DNA of 35,372 nucleotides, from assembly GCF_000382885.1 (NCBI RefSeq), contig NZ_CAVK010000077.1:1-35372 (forward strand), in the 5' to 3' direction. Each line of letters begins with the position of its first letter. Within the stretch, counting starts at the first letter, position 1. Shown here in pieces: positions 8,819 through 16,567 of the stretch. This DNA is from Sphingobium indicum BiD32 (GTDB lineage: Bacteria; Pseudomonadota; Alphaproteobacteria; Sphingomonadales; Sphingomonadaceae). The translations under genes were made by a program, and so were the position numbers. The notes beneath the pieces were generated by a model, which saw only the letters and a program-made list of their open reading frames with translations, did no database searches and had not been told where the DNA came from.

Positions 8819-9093
8819 CCGGCGGGGGCCGCCTTGCCTGAGTAGTTAAGCGCGACGGCTCACACCGGGCTGTCCGCAACCCGCGTCGCCATCCGCGCGC
8901 CCGCCCCACTCTTGGTCGCAAGCCGAGCGCCGTAACGCATGACCGTGCGCGGATCGCGCCAGCGATAGGCCTGCATGATCGCGGGAAGCCCCTCTCCGGC
9001 CGCAAAATTGTCCTGCGCGACCCCGACCCGGATCGAATGCGAGGAGACCGCCTTCACCCTGACCGGCCCCCACTGAGTGGTCCGCGTTGATTG

Positions 9094-9945
9094 TTAGTGC
9101 AAGATTGCCTCCGCCGCCATGGCTGGGCGCAGGTGGAGCGAAGCGGAACCGGAGGGCAGCCATGGCGGTGTCGCCGCTTCCGGAGCCGGAGGCCGATAGC
9201 CAAGCGAGCTGTGCGGCCTGACGGTGTTGTAATGCCGCCGCCAGGCTTCGATCAGGATCTGAGCCTCGGACAGGGTGTAGAAGATCTCCCCGTTCAAGAG
9301 TTCATCGCGCATGGAGCCGTTGAAGGACTCGCAGTAGCCATTCTCCCATGGGCTGCCGGGCGTGATGTAGAGCGTCTTCACGCCGATCTTCGCCAGCCAT
9401 TGCTGCACGGCATTGGCGATAAATTCGGGACCGTTATCTGACCGTATGTGCGCCGGCGGGCCCCGGGTGACGAACAGCTCTGCCAATGTTGCCAGCACCT
9501 CTTCGCTGCGAAGCCGCCGCGCCACCGGCAAGGCCAGGCATTCCCTGCTGGCCTCGTCGATGATCGACAGGATGCGGAACTTGCGACCGTCGTGTGTCCG
9601 ACCTTCAACAAAGTCATAGGACCACACGTGCCCCGGATACTCGGGTCGAAGGCGGATACATGATCCGTCATTGAGCCAGAGCCGGGAGCGCTTGGGCTGC
9701 TTGTGCGGCACCTTGAGTCCTTCACGCCGCCAGATGCGTTCCACCCGTTTGCGGTTCACATGCCATCCCGCATCACGCAGCAAGGCTGTCACCCGGCGAT
9801 AACCATAGCGACCATACTGTCTGGCCAAGGCGATGATGTCCTCGGTCAGCGCGGCTTCGTCATCCGCCCCACGCGGCGTCTTGCGCTGTGTCGATCGATG
9901 TTGCCCGAGCACGCGGCAGACCCGCCTCTCGGACACCGGCATCAT
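9094..9945 (-). CDS. IS407-group transposase OrfB (DDE integrase core)
   Basis: From ATG 9945 the 283 residues contain an HTH-like N-terminus (ERRVCRVLGQHRST), YGRYGYRRVTALLRDAGWHVN, and the DDE core with VWSYDFVEGR, IRSDNGPEFIA and ENGYCESFNGSMRDELL. It ends with the RRHYNTVRPHSSLGYRPP motif typical of this group. The frame continues upstream past the orfA stop. On the minus strand GGGAAAC (plus positions 9993-9999) is a classical X-XXY-YYZ slippery heptamer in the orfA frame, so the functional transposase is probably an OrfAB fusion made by -1 frameshifting. Confidence 0.94.
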   Translation of the reverse strand: MMPVSERRVCRVLGQHRSTQRKTPRGADDEAALTEDIIALARQYGRYGYRRVTALLRDAGWHVNRKRVERIWRREGLKVPHKQPKRSRLWLNDGSCIRLRPEYPGHVWSYDFVEGRTHDGRKFRILSIIDEASRECLALPVARRLRSEEVLATLAELFVTRGPPAHIRSDNGPEFIANAVQQWLAKIGVKTLYITPGSPWENGYCESFNGSMRDELLNGEIFYTLSEAQILIEAWRRHYNTVRPHSSLGYRPPAPEAATPPWLPSGSASLHLRPAMAAEAILH

Positions 9946-9986
9946 GGTCCTGATATGATCGATACAGCGCCGTCGACGCGCGGGGC

Positions 9987-10262
9987 TCAGAAGTTTCCCC
10001 TGGAAGCTTCCTGCAAGATCAGCTTGTCCAGCGTCAGGTCCGATACCGCCCGCCGTAACCGGGCGTTCTCCTTCTCCAGTTCCTTCATTCGCCGCGCCTG
10101 ATCCATCTTCAGGCCGCCATATTCCTTGCGCCAACGATAGTAGCTCTGCTCGGTGACGCCGATCCGACGACACGCATCCGCAACCGTCCCGCCCTGCGCC
10201 AGCACGATCTCCGCTTCACGCAGCTTGCCGATAATCTCCTCCGGCTTGTGCTTCCTTGCCAT
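9987..10262 (-). CDS. IS407-group transposase OrfA
   Basis: The 91-residue protein starts MARKHKPEEIIGKLREAEIV, has a helix-turn-helix (VADACRRIGVTEQSYYRWR) and a coiled coil (RMKELEKENARLRRAVSDLTL). This is the usual OrfA for recognising IS ends and dimerising. It starts 63 bp inside the right end and overlaps the orfB frame at its 3' end, where the slippery sequence is located. Confidence 0.94.
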   Translation of the reverse strand: MARKHKPEEIIGKLREAEIVLAQGGTVADACRRIGVTEQSYYRWRKEYGGLKMDQARRMKELEKENARLRRAVSDLTLDKLILQEASRGNF

Positions 10263-11259
10263 TCCATTCCTCCTTCGTGGCCAACTCTAAAATAGAAATT
10301 GGGCCACTCTGAAGGGGGCAGATCAACCCAGCGTTCCAGCTCGGCCTCGCTCATCTCGCCGAGCAGCTTCTTGGCATGCGCCGCGCGGATCAACCGCCTG
10401 TAGATGAGGGTGATGCTGTTGGGATGGAGCGCCCTGCCCCCGATCGCCGCCACCGACCCGTCAAAATGAGTCTCGACCCGCCGAAACAAAGGCCCCTTGC
10501 GGATTTCGGCCTTGTCGCGCCAGCGGACGATCGCCGCCATCGTCGCCGGCGAGAGATAGGCGTAGGCCCCCTCCCCTGCCTGGTCGGTCTTGGACGAGGG
10601 AATGAACAGCGTCCCCGCCCCTTCGGCGTCGCGCTCGATATGCCGCACCTCGATCGCCACCAGTTCAGAGCGGCGACACCCGCTGTCATAGGCGAGGCGC
10701 AGCAAGGCCGCGTCGCGCAGGCCAAGCTCATCGCGCCGGCAGGCCTTGAGCAAATGCGCCAAGCACACCCCCGCCGCCGGACTGTCGAAGTCCGATATGT
10801 CACCCTTGAACCGGATCGCGCGCGCCTGACGCTGGCGGACTCCGAGCGCCTTGCGCGCCGCCTTCTTCTCGAGCTTGACCAGCGGCGCATCGGTGGGATC
10901 GGTCAGCCCCGCCATCCGGTACGCCCAACCGACATGGACCAGATAGCGCTCGATCGTCGCCATCGCCCGCTGCGTCTCGTCCGACGTATCGATGCCGGCC
11001 AGCACGCGGATCCATGCCGCCACCAGGTCAGGCGTCGCCGCGGCCGCCGCGACCCGGCGCTTGCGGCACCACCGCCCCCACAAGGTCAGGTCGGAGCGGA
11101 AAGCCCGGCGGGTATTGGCCGACCATCCGCGCAGCGCCGCATCGAGCAGGCTTTCATCGATCGCGGTGCCGGCCCCCACCAGTGCCCGGACATCGCTCAC
11201 GATATCCGCGGTCTCGTTCGCCAGCGCCGGCAACGTGCGCTGCGATGCCGGCGGCGCGG

Positions 11260-11733
11260 TCACGCGACAAGGCTCCGCACCATACGGACCGCGATCATGC
11301 CATCGCCATGGTCGACCTCGCGCTCGCACACATAACCGTGGCGCTCATAGAGCGCGAGGTTCGCGGCCATCAGCCGGTTGGTGTAGAGCCGCGTCCCATG
11401 CAGGCCGCCGGAACGCGCGAGATCCTCGGCATGGCGCATAAGGCGCTGGCCCAGCCCTTCGCGCTGCCGATCGGGATCGACCGAGACATTGACGATCAGC
11501 AGTTCCTTGCCCTCGGCAACGGTTTCGATGAGCGCGAGCAGTTCGCCCTTGTGGACCAGCAGATCGAAGCGGTGGGCGGCGAAGGCGCGGTCATAATCGG
11601 CGTTCATCGGCTTGGGCGGGCGCGGCGTCACCGCCAGCCAGCGGGCGTAAGCGCGCTGCACGAGCGCACGGATCTCGGGGACATCCTCTTTGACGGCGCG
11701 GCGGAGCGTGGTTCTGGCATGGCTGGCAAGCAA
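11260..11733 (-). CDS. GNAT-family N-acetyltransferase
   Basis: The 157-residue protein has the GNAT acetyl-CoA binding motif A (LLIVNVSVDPDRQREGLGQRLMRHAEDLA, near residues 78-106) and motif B with RLYTNRLMAANLALYERHGY. These mark a single-domain acyltransferase that moves an acetyl group from acetyl-CoA to an amine. Its stop overlaps the GTG start of the recombinase gene, so the two form a coupled pair. The divergent DUF1612-like gene and a strong palindrome lie just upstream. The substrate is unknown; possibilities include a small amine or a protein N-terminus. Without the recombinase, its partner function is presumably lost. Confidence 0.85.
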   Translation of the reverse strand: MLASHARTTLRRAVKEDVPEIRALVQRAYARWLAVTPRPPKPMNADYDRAFAAHRFDLLVHKGELLALIETVAEGKELLIVNVSVDPDRQREGLGQRLMRHAEDLARSGGLHGTRLYTNRLMAANLALYERHGYVCEREVDHGDGMIAVRMVRSLVA

Positions 11734-11759
11734 TAACCTGGCTGTCCTCTATTGTATAG

Positions 11760-11788
11760 AGTGTTGATAATGATCTATTATCAACACT
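11760..11788. promoter_or_regulatory. Palindrome between divergent genes, likely operator
   Basis: AGTGTTGATAAT (11760-11771) and its exact reverse complement ATTATCAACACT (11777-11788) are separated by 5 bp. The AT-rich 12-bp arms stand out in GC-rich DNA and lie between the divergent GNAT (ending 11733) and DUF1612-like (starting 11839) genes. This is the classic position for an operator shared by both promoters. A tyrosine-recombinase core site is an alternative, since the arms and 5-bp spacer resemble one and a recombinase gene is adjacent. Confidence 0.6.
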
Positions 11789-11838
11789 ACGCATACAAGC
11801 ATACTTTACCCAGCGATCGTTTCAGTTTACTATTTGTT

Positions 11839-12852
11839 ATGGAAAGCCGCCCTGCTCCGGCCCGCTACGGCCCCGATTATACGCCTAAAATGGTCGCGGC
11901 CATAGCATCGTGTTCGACGGCGATCGGGCGACTCGACGCCCGGTTTACCGTCAGTCCCGTCGCCAAGCCGTGGGCGATGCGGGCGGCCTGGACCGGCTAC
12001 GCGAAGGCGCTGCAACTGCAATCGGCCGAGGTCGAGGAAATCGACGTATTTTCGTGGGGCTGCGGACTCAAAATGCCCGGGCGCCCTCCCCTCCCCAGCC
12101 ATCTGGACCTGTTCGATCGCTTCGCCGAATGGCGCGCTGCTCTCGACGATCCGGACCTGCTCGCCTGGCGCGACGCGCTCCCCACGGCGATCGGCGAGCC
12201 CGCTGTGGCACGCGATCACCCGCCCCTCATCCAAAGCCTCGATACCGTGCGGCAGCTCGCCCGGATCGAGCACAGCATCATGGCCTGGCTTGGCCTGCCC
12301 TTCGCACTGCGCGACCGAGGCCTCTCTGCTACCCCCCTCCCCTGCCTCGCCGGCGGTGCCAAGGCGTTCCGGATGAAGCGGAAGCCGGATGCCGATGATT
12401 GGCTGGCGGTGCTGCGCGCGCTCGAAAGCGCGGCCCGGATCGGCCTTGAAAGGCTGCACGGCCTTGAGCGTCATTATCGCGATGCCCAGCGGGCGATTAC
12501 GGCCGAGTATCGACCTGGCGCACTCCCTGCGTTACTGGCGCTTATCCAGTATCGGCCGCTCCTCTCCCCGCAATCAGTTGCAGAGCTGCTCTCCATGAGC
12601 ATCGCCGGAGCGAGCAAACTGATCGAGCGCGCTTCTATGGCAGGCCTTCTCGTAGAGATCACCCAGCGGCGGAGCTGGCGTCAATATCTGACTCCCGACC
12701 TCGCTGCGGATTTTGGCTATCTACCGGCGAAGCGGGGGCGGCCTGTCAAAGAGCGCCCTTCCCTTCCCCTCGATCGCGATCTTGCTTCTGTCTTCGATGC
12801 GTTCGACAGGGAAATGGCAGCAATAGACAATCTCCTCACCGGGGCGCGCTAG
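11839..12852 (+). CDS. DUF1612/RHE_PE00001-like plasmid protein with C-terminal HTH
   Basis: The 337-residue protein resembles the plasmid-borne DUF1612 family known from rhizobial and sphingomonad replicons. The N-terminal half is helical with KPWAMRAAWTGYAKALQLQ and IDVFSWGCGLKMPGR. A middle helical region has LESAARIGLERLHGLERHYRDA, and a winged-helix-like segment (SPQSVAELLSMSIAGASKLIERA) is followed by a wing with RRSWRQYLTPDLA. I chose ATG 11839 because the family N-terminus starts there, although no strong ribosome binding site precedes it. The HTH suggests DNA binding, perhaps to the palindrome upstream. The molecular function of the family is unknown. The gene carries five minus-oriented KOPS-like octamers, mostly in linker codons. 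Confidence 0.65.
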   Translation: MESRPAPARYGPDYTPKMVAAIASCSTAIGRLDARFTVSPVAKPWAMRAAWTGYAKALQLQSAEVEEIDVFSWGCGLKMPGRPPLPSHLDLFDRFAEWRAALDDPDLLAWRDALPTAIGEPAVARDHPPLIQSLDTVRQLARIEHSIMAWLGLPFALRDRGLSATPLPCLAGGAKAFRMKRKPDADDWLAVLRALESAARIGLERLHGLERHYRDAQRAITAEYRPGALPALLALIQYRPLLSPQSVAELLSMSIAGASKLIERASMAGLLVEITQRRSWRQYLTPDLAADFGYLPAKRGRPVKERPSLPLDRDLASVFDAFDREMAAIDNLLTGAR

Positions 12853-13247
12853 CCCAATTTGTTTTACCGAGCACTTCGGCATTCGGAGAAACTAACAGTT
12901 TATCAACTATTTAGGTTTGTGCCGCGTTATGTGCTGCATATACCACAGCATATTGTAGGGCGCGATGTAACGCGCTGTGTGCTGCGCCGTTGCCTGCGTA
13001 TGCGCGCTCACCCGCGCTTGCATATGCGCGTCCCGCCGTGCTGACGCCCGCGCTGCTGCCATGTGACGGTGATGTATATGTACACGCGCGGAAGCACGCG
13101 CACTCGTATGTGGACGCGCGGCATACTTGCGCCGCGCATATACCCGCGCTATCATAGTCGCATACGGATGGTGCCGCGCATTCTTATGCGCGGTCGGCTA
13201 CTGCCGCGCGGGCGAACGCGCGGACTTGTATTGGAGGAGTTTAACGA
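12853..13247. repeat. CGCG-rich repeat field upstream of parA, probable centromere (parS)
   Basis: No gene is present. About sixteen CGCG cores occur in 300 bp, many spaced 10-12, 18 or 22-24 bp apart, so close to whole helical turns. ACGCGCGG recurs at 13084-13091, 13114-13121 and 13216-13223. TATGCGCG recurs near 12989, 13024 and 13186, with inverted CGCGCATA-type copies near 13133 and 13175. One perfect hairpin has arms CCGCGCAT (13174-13181) and ATGCGCGG (13186-13193). Cis-acting partition sites of ParA/small-CBP systems commonly sit just upstream of parA, so a centromere and operator role is likely. GGAGGAG, the parA ribosome binding site, lies near its right end. Confidence 0.65.
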
Positions 13248-13934
13248 ATGCCGGTCATCACCATCGCACAGAGCAAAGGAGGTGCGGGCAAAACCACACT
13301 CGCTCTCGCGCTCGCATCCGAATTTGAGGCGCTTGGCGGCTCCGTATTCATGCTCGATGCCGACCGTCAGAATAGCCTGTTAAACTGGCACCGCGATCGC
13401 CGCGAAGAGGGGAGGGGAGGGGACTCCCTCATAACCGTCGAGGATGCCTCCCAGATCCGTGACGGCGAGATCGGCGCCGCAATCAAAAGAGCAAGGGAAA
13501 ACGCGCAACTGGTGATCGTGGATTCTGAAGGCACGTCCAACTTCAAGACCGCATATGCCGCGATGGACTCTGACTTTGTGGTGATACCGACCCGCTCCTC
13601 GCGCCTCGACCTCGAAAGGACCGTCGAAACTAGCGAAATGCTGCAGAAGATGGGTGGCGGAGTGCCATACCGTGTGCTCATTACCCAAACCGGGCAGGTC
13701 GCCCGCTCGCGAGCCGAGTGGGAAATCGATGCCCAAATCAGCAGTGCATTGCCGATATTCAAGGAACAAATGCACACGCTCGATGCGTTCCGCGCCATGT
13801 CGAATTTCCGCATGACCCTCGCGGAAGTGGAGCAAGCCGGTCTCGCCAAAACCGAAAAAGCCCGGCGAATAGCCCAGAGCATCCTCGCCGACGTCCTCGG
13901 CGAAATTCAGAACAAGGAGGCATCCAATGGCTGA
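13248..13934 (+). CDS. parA: ParA-family partition ATPase
   Basis: The 228-residue protein has the deviant Walker A motif KGGAGKTT at residues 10-17, a Walker A' aspartate in FMLDADRQNSLLNW, a Walker B strand (LVIVDSEG) and IPTRSSRLDLERTVE. It has no N-terminal HTH, so it is a short type-Ib ParA/MinD-like ATPase that positions plasmid copies over the nucleoid. ATG 13248 follows GGAGGAG. It overlaps the next small gene by 8 bp, and the repeat field upstream is the probable centromere. A Glu/Gly-rich loop (RREEGRGGDS) near residue 55 is encoded by two overlapping GGGGAGGG octamers, the first of the plus-oriented set. Confidence 0.93.
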   Translation: MPVITIAQSKGGAGKTTLALALASEFEALGGSVFMLDADRQNSLLNWHRDRREEGRGGDSLITVEDASQIRDGEIGAAIKRARENAQLVIVDSEGTSNFKTAYAAMDSDFVVIPTRSSRLDLERTVETSEMLQKMGGGVPYRVLITQTGQVARSRAEWEIDAQISSALPIFKEQMHTLDAFRAMSNFRMTLAEVEQAGLAKTEKARRIAQSILADVLGEIQNKEASNG

Positions 13935-14331
13935 ACCCAAACCCGCAGCCCCGGCCATGGGTGACATCATCGGCAAAACCCGGCAACGGCTCGAAACGCA
14001 CGACGATCCAACCGAACGCCTGAAGAGCCTGATCGCGTCCACACCGCCAGCGGGCGCAGCAGTCGATCAAACGCCGATCCGGGAACCAGTCCGACCAACT
14101 CCCCCCGCAAATTACTTCCCGCAAGTACAGGCAGACACCGCCGCAATTCCCAAGCGCAAACCAATGCGCGGTCCGGCGCGGACCAAGCACATCACCATGC
14201 GTCTCTCGCAACCTGAACGGGACAGGCTCGTCATCTGGTGCGAAGCCAGAAATCTCAGCCTCCCCGATGGGATCATCGCCTTGCTCGATCTCGCCGAAGG
14301 GGAGGGCGCTCCTGGACCGGGGCGGGTCTGA
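13927..14331 (+). CDS. Small ParA partner, probable RHH-type centromere-binding protein
   Basis: The 134-residue protein has a Pro/Ala-rich disordered N-terminal half and a C-terminal segment with RTKHITMRLSQPERDRLVIW then CEARNLSLPDGIIALLDLA. This fits a ribbon-helix-helix: a short basic strand and two helices. Type-Ib partition operons pair ParA with such small DNA-binding proteins, which bind the centromere and repress the operon. The start overlaps the parA stop, supporting co-translation. No name can be given from sequence alone. It converges on the rep gene across 43 bp that hold an inverted iteron. Confidence 0.6.
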   Translation: MAEPKPAAPAMGDIIGKTRQRLETHDDPTERLKSLIASTPPAGAAVDQTPIREPVRPTPPANYFPQVQADTAAIPKRKPMRGPARTKHITMRLSQPERDRLVIWCEARNLSLPDGIIALLDLAEGEGAPGPGRV

Positions 14332-14342
14332 GGCTCGGCGTC

Positions 14343-14365
14343 CGTTTATATGAGTGATCGGGGGC
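14343..14365 (-). repeat. Isolated inverted iteron between par operon and rep 3' end
   Basis: Read on the minus strand this site is GCCCCCGATCACTCATATAAAC, nearly identical to the origin iteron at 15854-15875 (CCCCCGATCGCTCATATAAA). It lies at the opposite end of the rep gene and in opposite orientation to the main iteron array, with an overlapping GGGCAGGG octamer at 14362-14369. It could titrate or bridge Rep protein, or repress readthrough between the convergent genes. Confidence 0.65.
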
Positions 14366-14374
14366 AGGGGTCCC

Positions 14375-15493
14375 CTATGCACGCCCACGTTGCTGCACGA
14401 AGGATTTACAAAACCCCTCCCACGACTTGTAAAGTGCTTCCCCAACCAGGTTATCCAGTCGAGAACCCATCGTCTTGCGATACCCGCTCGCAATGAGATC
14501 CTTGTCCCAACCGCCGCCATAATCCGCAACGATCGTCAACAAACGCGTGTCGGGGCAGAAGTGCAGAGAATCGCGGGGAAACGGCTTACGCTCGATAATC
14601 TTCGGCCGATCCGCGATCGCCATCGTCTCCACCGTGCCCTCACGCCGCGCGCGCCGACCAACCCTGGGACGATCCAACTCGCGCGCGGTTTCCTCCTGAT
14701 CCTCAAGATCCTTGGGGTGAAACATCAGTTTCACGGCCTCGACCGGCCGACCGCGGCCCGATCCCCGGATTTCCTCCCATTCAACCGTGAAATCCGCCAG
14801 CTGATCGATCTCCGCCTTCGACTTCGCCAGCACATCGCGCCGGAACTCGGCAAAGTTCTTGAAGCTGCCGTCAGGAACTCCAAGCTTCCGCCGCAGTTCA
14901 TCGACCTTCATTTTGTACACCCGGTTCTGCCGATTGATGATCAGACACCCCAGATCGTAAAGAGAGAGAGCATAGCGAGACTGCAGCGCAAGCATCACAC
15001 CAAGATTGACGCGCGCATAATAGTCCGAACGCTGCAACACGCGCTTGAAATTATCCGAGAACTGAAATTCGACGACGCTCATCCCGTCTTCGGAAATTTC
15101 CTCGACACAGCTCGCTAGCAACGACTGCGACATCACCGCAGGTTTACCCTTCGACGTCGTCGTCCGGATACGAACAATGACCCGAAGCAATTCATCCATC
15201 ACGGTCTGAATACGCTCATTACCCTTGTGGGAGCCTCGAAGCTCCTTCTTCGTAATAACGAACGTCTTGTCTTCATAGGCTTCCGGACCAGCCTTGCGCA
15301 GCATCAACGCGAAAGCTTTGCGCGCAGCAGCGCCAAGCGAGCCGGTCTCGAACTCGGACTCGACCAATTCGCCGGGTTTGCTTACAAAATCGAGATCACG
15401 GCGGCGAATCACATCCGCAACGCGCAGCGTCCGGCTCAGACTCTCCAGCCCTGATGTTACCTCGATTTCCGATATGTCCGAATCGAGCTTCAT
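14375..15493 (-). CDS. Plasmid replication initiator, Rep_3-like winged-helix protein
   Basis: The 372-residue protein has two winged-helix-like regions typical of iteron-binding initiators: VITKKELRGSHKGNERIQTV and later YARVNLGVMLALQSRYALSLYDLGC. The second is followed by MKVDELRRKLGVPDG, FRRDVLAKSKAEIDQL and FTVEWEEIRGSGRGRPVEAV. The YALSLYDL and DVL-x-KAxxEI features are Rep_3 hallmarks. A basic C-terminal extension follows. The start at 15493 faces the iteron array, so Rep probably binds the iterons to open the origin and to repress its own gene; no strong ribosome binding site is visible, as is common for limited initiators. It converges with the par operon. Confidence 0.85.
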   Translation of the reverse strand: MKLDSDISEIEVTSGLESLSRTLRVADVIRRRDLDFVSKPGELVESEFETGSLGAAARKAFALMLRKAGPEAYEDKTFVITKKELRGSHKGNERIQTVMDELLRVIVRIRTTTSKGKPAVMSQSLLASCVEEISEDGMSVVEFQFSDNFKRVLQRSDYYARVNLGVMLALQSRYALSLYDLGCLIINRQNRVYKMKVDELRRKLGVPDGSFKNFAEFRRDVLAKSKAEIDQLADFTVEWEEIRGSGRGRPVEAVKLMFHPKDLEDQEETARELDRPRVGRRARREGTVETMAIADRPKIIERKPFPRDSLHFCPDTRLLTIVADYGGGWDKDLIASGYRKTMGSRLDNLVGEALYKSWEGFCKSFVQQRGRA

Positions 15494-15511
15494 ATGAGTT
15501 GCATACCATCA

Positions 15512-16125
15512 ACGTGTCATAAAGAGAACCCGCCCCCCATTTACTCACATAGACGAACCCCCGTCGACTCATGAAAAGAGGGCAGGGCGCTCTGTCGCCA
15601 GCCCCCTGGTCCTCACATAAACGCGCCGCGAAACCCACAGAAATACACGGGTTTAGGAGGACCCCCGATTCCTCACATAAACACGATCGGTTGGCCCAAG
15701 ATCAGCTGCCGCAAGACCAGCCAGTGCGCCCCCCAGCGACTCACAATAACGCCGCGCCAAGCTGCTGATCCGAATCGGTTTTCCGGGGCGCCCCCGTCCA
15801 CTCATATAAACGCCGATCGAAAGGACTGATCGCTTACCACTGCAAGCCCAGACGCCCCCGATCGCTCATATAAAGAACCGCACGACCGGCGTCAGCCAAT
15901 CCCGACCGCCACCATCGTCCTCAAAATCGACCCCAAATCCAGCGCAGTCGGCGAACGAAACGATTCATTGGGCTGAATCAAACCCTTCCAGAGGCCACTT
16001 CATATCGAATCCCGGCCACCCCCAATCGCTCACATAAACCCCCGGACGCTCATCCAGTTGCCCCCTTGCGCTCGCATTAATGCCCCCCTGCGCTCACGCT
16101 AAAGCCCCCCCCAGCTCATATAGAG
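15512..16125 (+). repeat. Replication origin (oriV) with iterons
   Basis: The consensus is a C-run, about 5 nt, then CTCAYATAAAC. Good copies are at 15544-15554, 15612-15622, 15672-15682, 15740-15750, 15801-15811, 15865-15875 and 16029-16039. Weaker or shorter copies are at 15568, 15920, 16071-16081, 16093-16103 and 16115-16125. The first six good copies are about 60-68 bp apart and in the same orientation; the last group is 22 bp apart. All lie upstream of rep. An AT-rich stretch (16126-16190) follows the array and could be the melting region. No gene is visible here. A GGGCAGGG octamer is at 15580-15587. Confidence 0.85.
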
Positions 16126-16198
16126 GCATATCAACGCATTGAGTTTCAATGACTAAATGGTCCCGAATCTTAGAATCATGAATCTATAGAAGCTCCCG

Positions 16199-16219
16199 CG
16201 CTCCGCTTGGGCGTTTTTT
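16199..16219 (+). terminator. Possible Rho-independent terminator
   Basis: CGCTC at 16199-16203 can pair with GGGCG at 16209-16213 (one G:U pair) over a 5-nt loop, followed directly by six T (16214-16219). The stem is short, so this is tentative. It would stop transcription leaving the origin rightward. Confidence 0.35.
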
Positions 16220-16567
16220 ATAAGATGATTCTTTAAGGGGGATGCAACCGCGAGGTTGGCTCCCGACACCACCGGCCTGCCCAATCGGACGCCGTAACCC
16301 ACAGCGCATCAAGCAACGGCGCTAGCACTCTGATTACGCTAGAGGCAGCAAACTGTCGACCATCGCAGCGTACATCGCCTCCACCTCGGTTTGCGACGCA
16401 ACGCGGCTATCAGGGCTATCAACTGGCGCTGTCCGCCCCGGCATTCCTCTCATGACGCGCTTCGAGCGACTTCAAGGTCCGAATAAGGGGAGGGGGGAGG
16501 GCGGCTCACTGCCCAATGCAGGGTTTGCAATTGTCCCTTACCCTCATTCTGATGAAAGGCCCCTGCT
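16220..16567. other. Intergenic region right of the origin
   Basis: No convincing gene is present. It ends in a purine tract with two overlapping plus-oriented GGGGAGGG octamers (16487-16494 and 16494-16501). These lie about 70 bp before the next small gene, similar in distance to the 34-nt leader elements further right but without their hairpin. Confidence 0.4.

Larger units (their letters stand above)
9060..10325 (-). mobile_element. IS3-family, IS407-group insertion sequence (1266 bp)
   Basis: The ends are imperfect inverted repeats: the left begins TGACCGGCCCCCACTGAGTGG at 9060 and the right, read inward, begins TGATCTGCCCCC and reaches AGAGTGGCCC. A 4-bp target duplication ACCC lies at 9056-9059 and 10326-10329, the size expected for the IS407 group. 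Two leftward transposase frames fill the element. It interrupts the recombinase gene, and excision in silico restores that gene's frame exactly. Confidence 0.94.
8860..11263 (-). pseudogene. Tyrosine recombinase (phage-integrase family) split by an IS407-type element
   Basis: The N-terminal part (10330-11263) has a SAM-like core-binding domain (LRGWSANTRRAFRSDLTLWGRW) and the first half of the catalytic domain, with the first arginine in AYDSGCRRSELVAIEVRHI. The C-terminal part (8860-9059) has the HxxR box in SSHSIRVG and the tyrosine in RTVMRYGARLA. Removing the IS and one ACCC duplication joins the two parts in frame (ELERWVKAVSSHSIRVG), giving a 377-residue intact recombinase. The start is a GTG at 11263 that overlaps the GNAT stop in GTGA. 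As it stands the gene lacks the HxxR and Tyr in the expressed N-terminal part and should be inactive. The ancestral protein may have resolved plasmid multimers or moved an element. Confidence 0.9.

Noticed and set aside
10376..11335. A 319-codon rightward frame opposite the recombinase
   Set aside because: Arg-rich, no domain; the leftward recombinase frame has the catalytic residues.
15544..16125. Possible CRISPR array in the repeated region upstream of rep
   Set aside because: Repeats are short (about 11 nt plus a C-run), degenerate and unevenly spaced, and there are no cas genes; iterons fit better.
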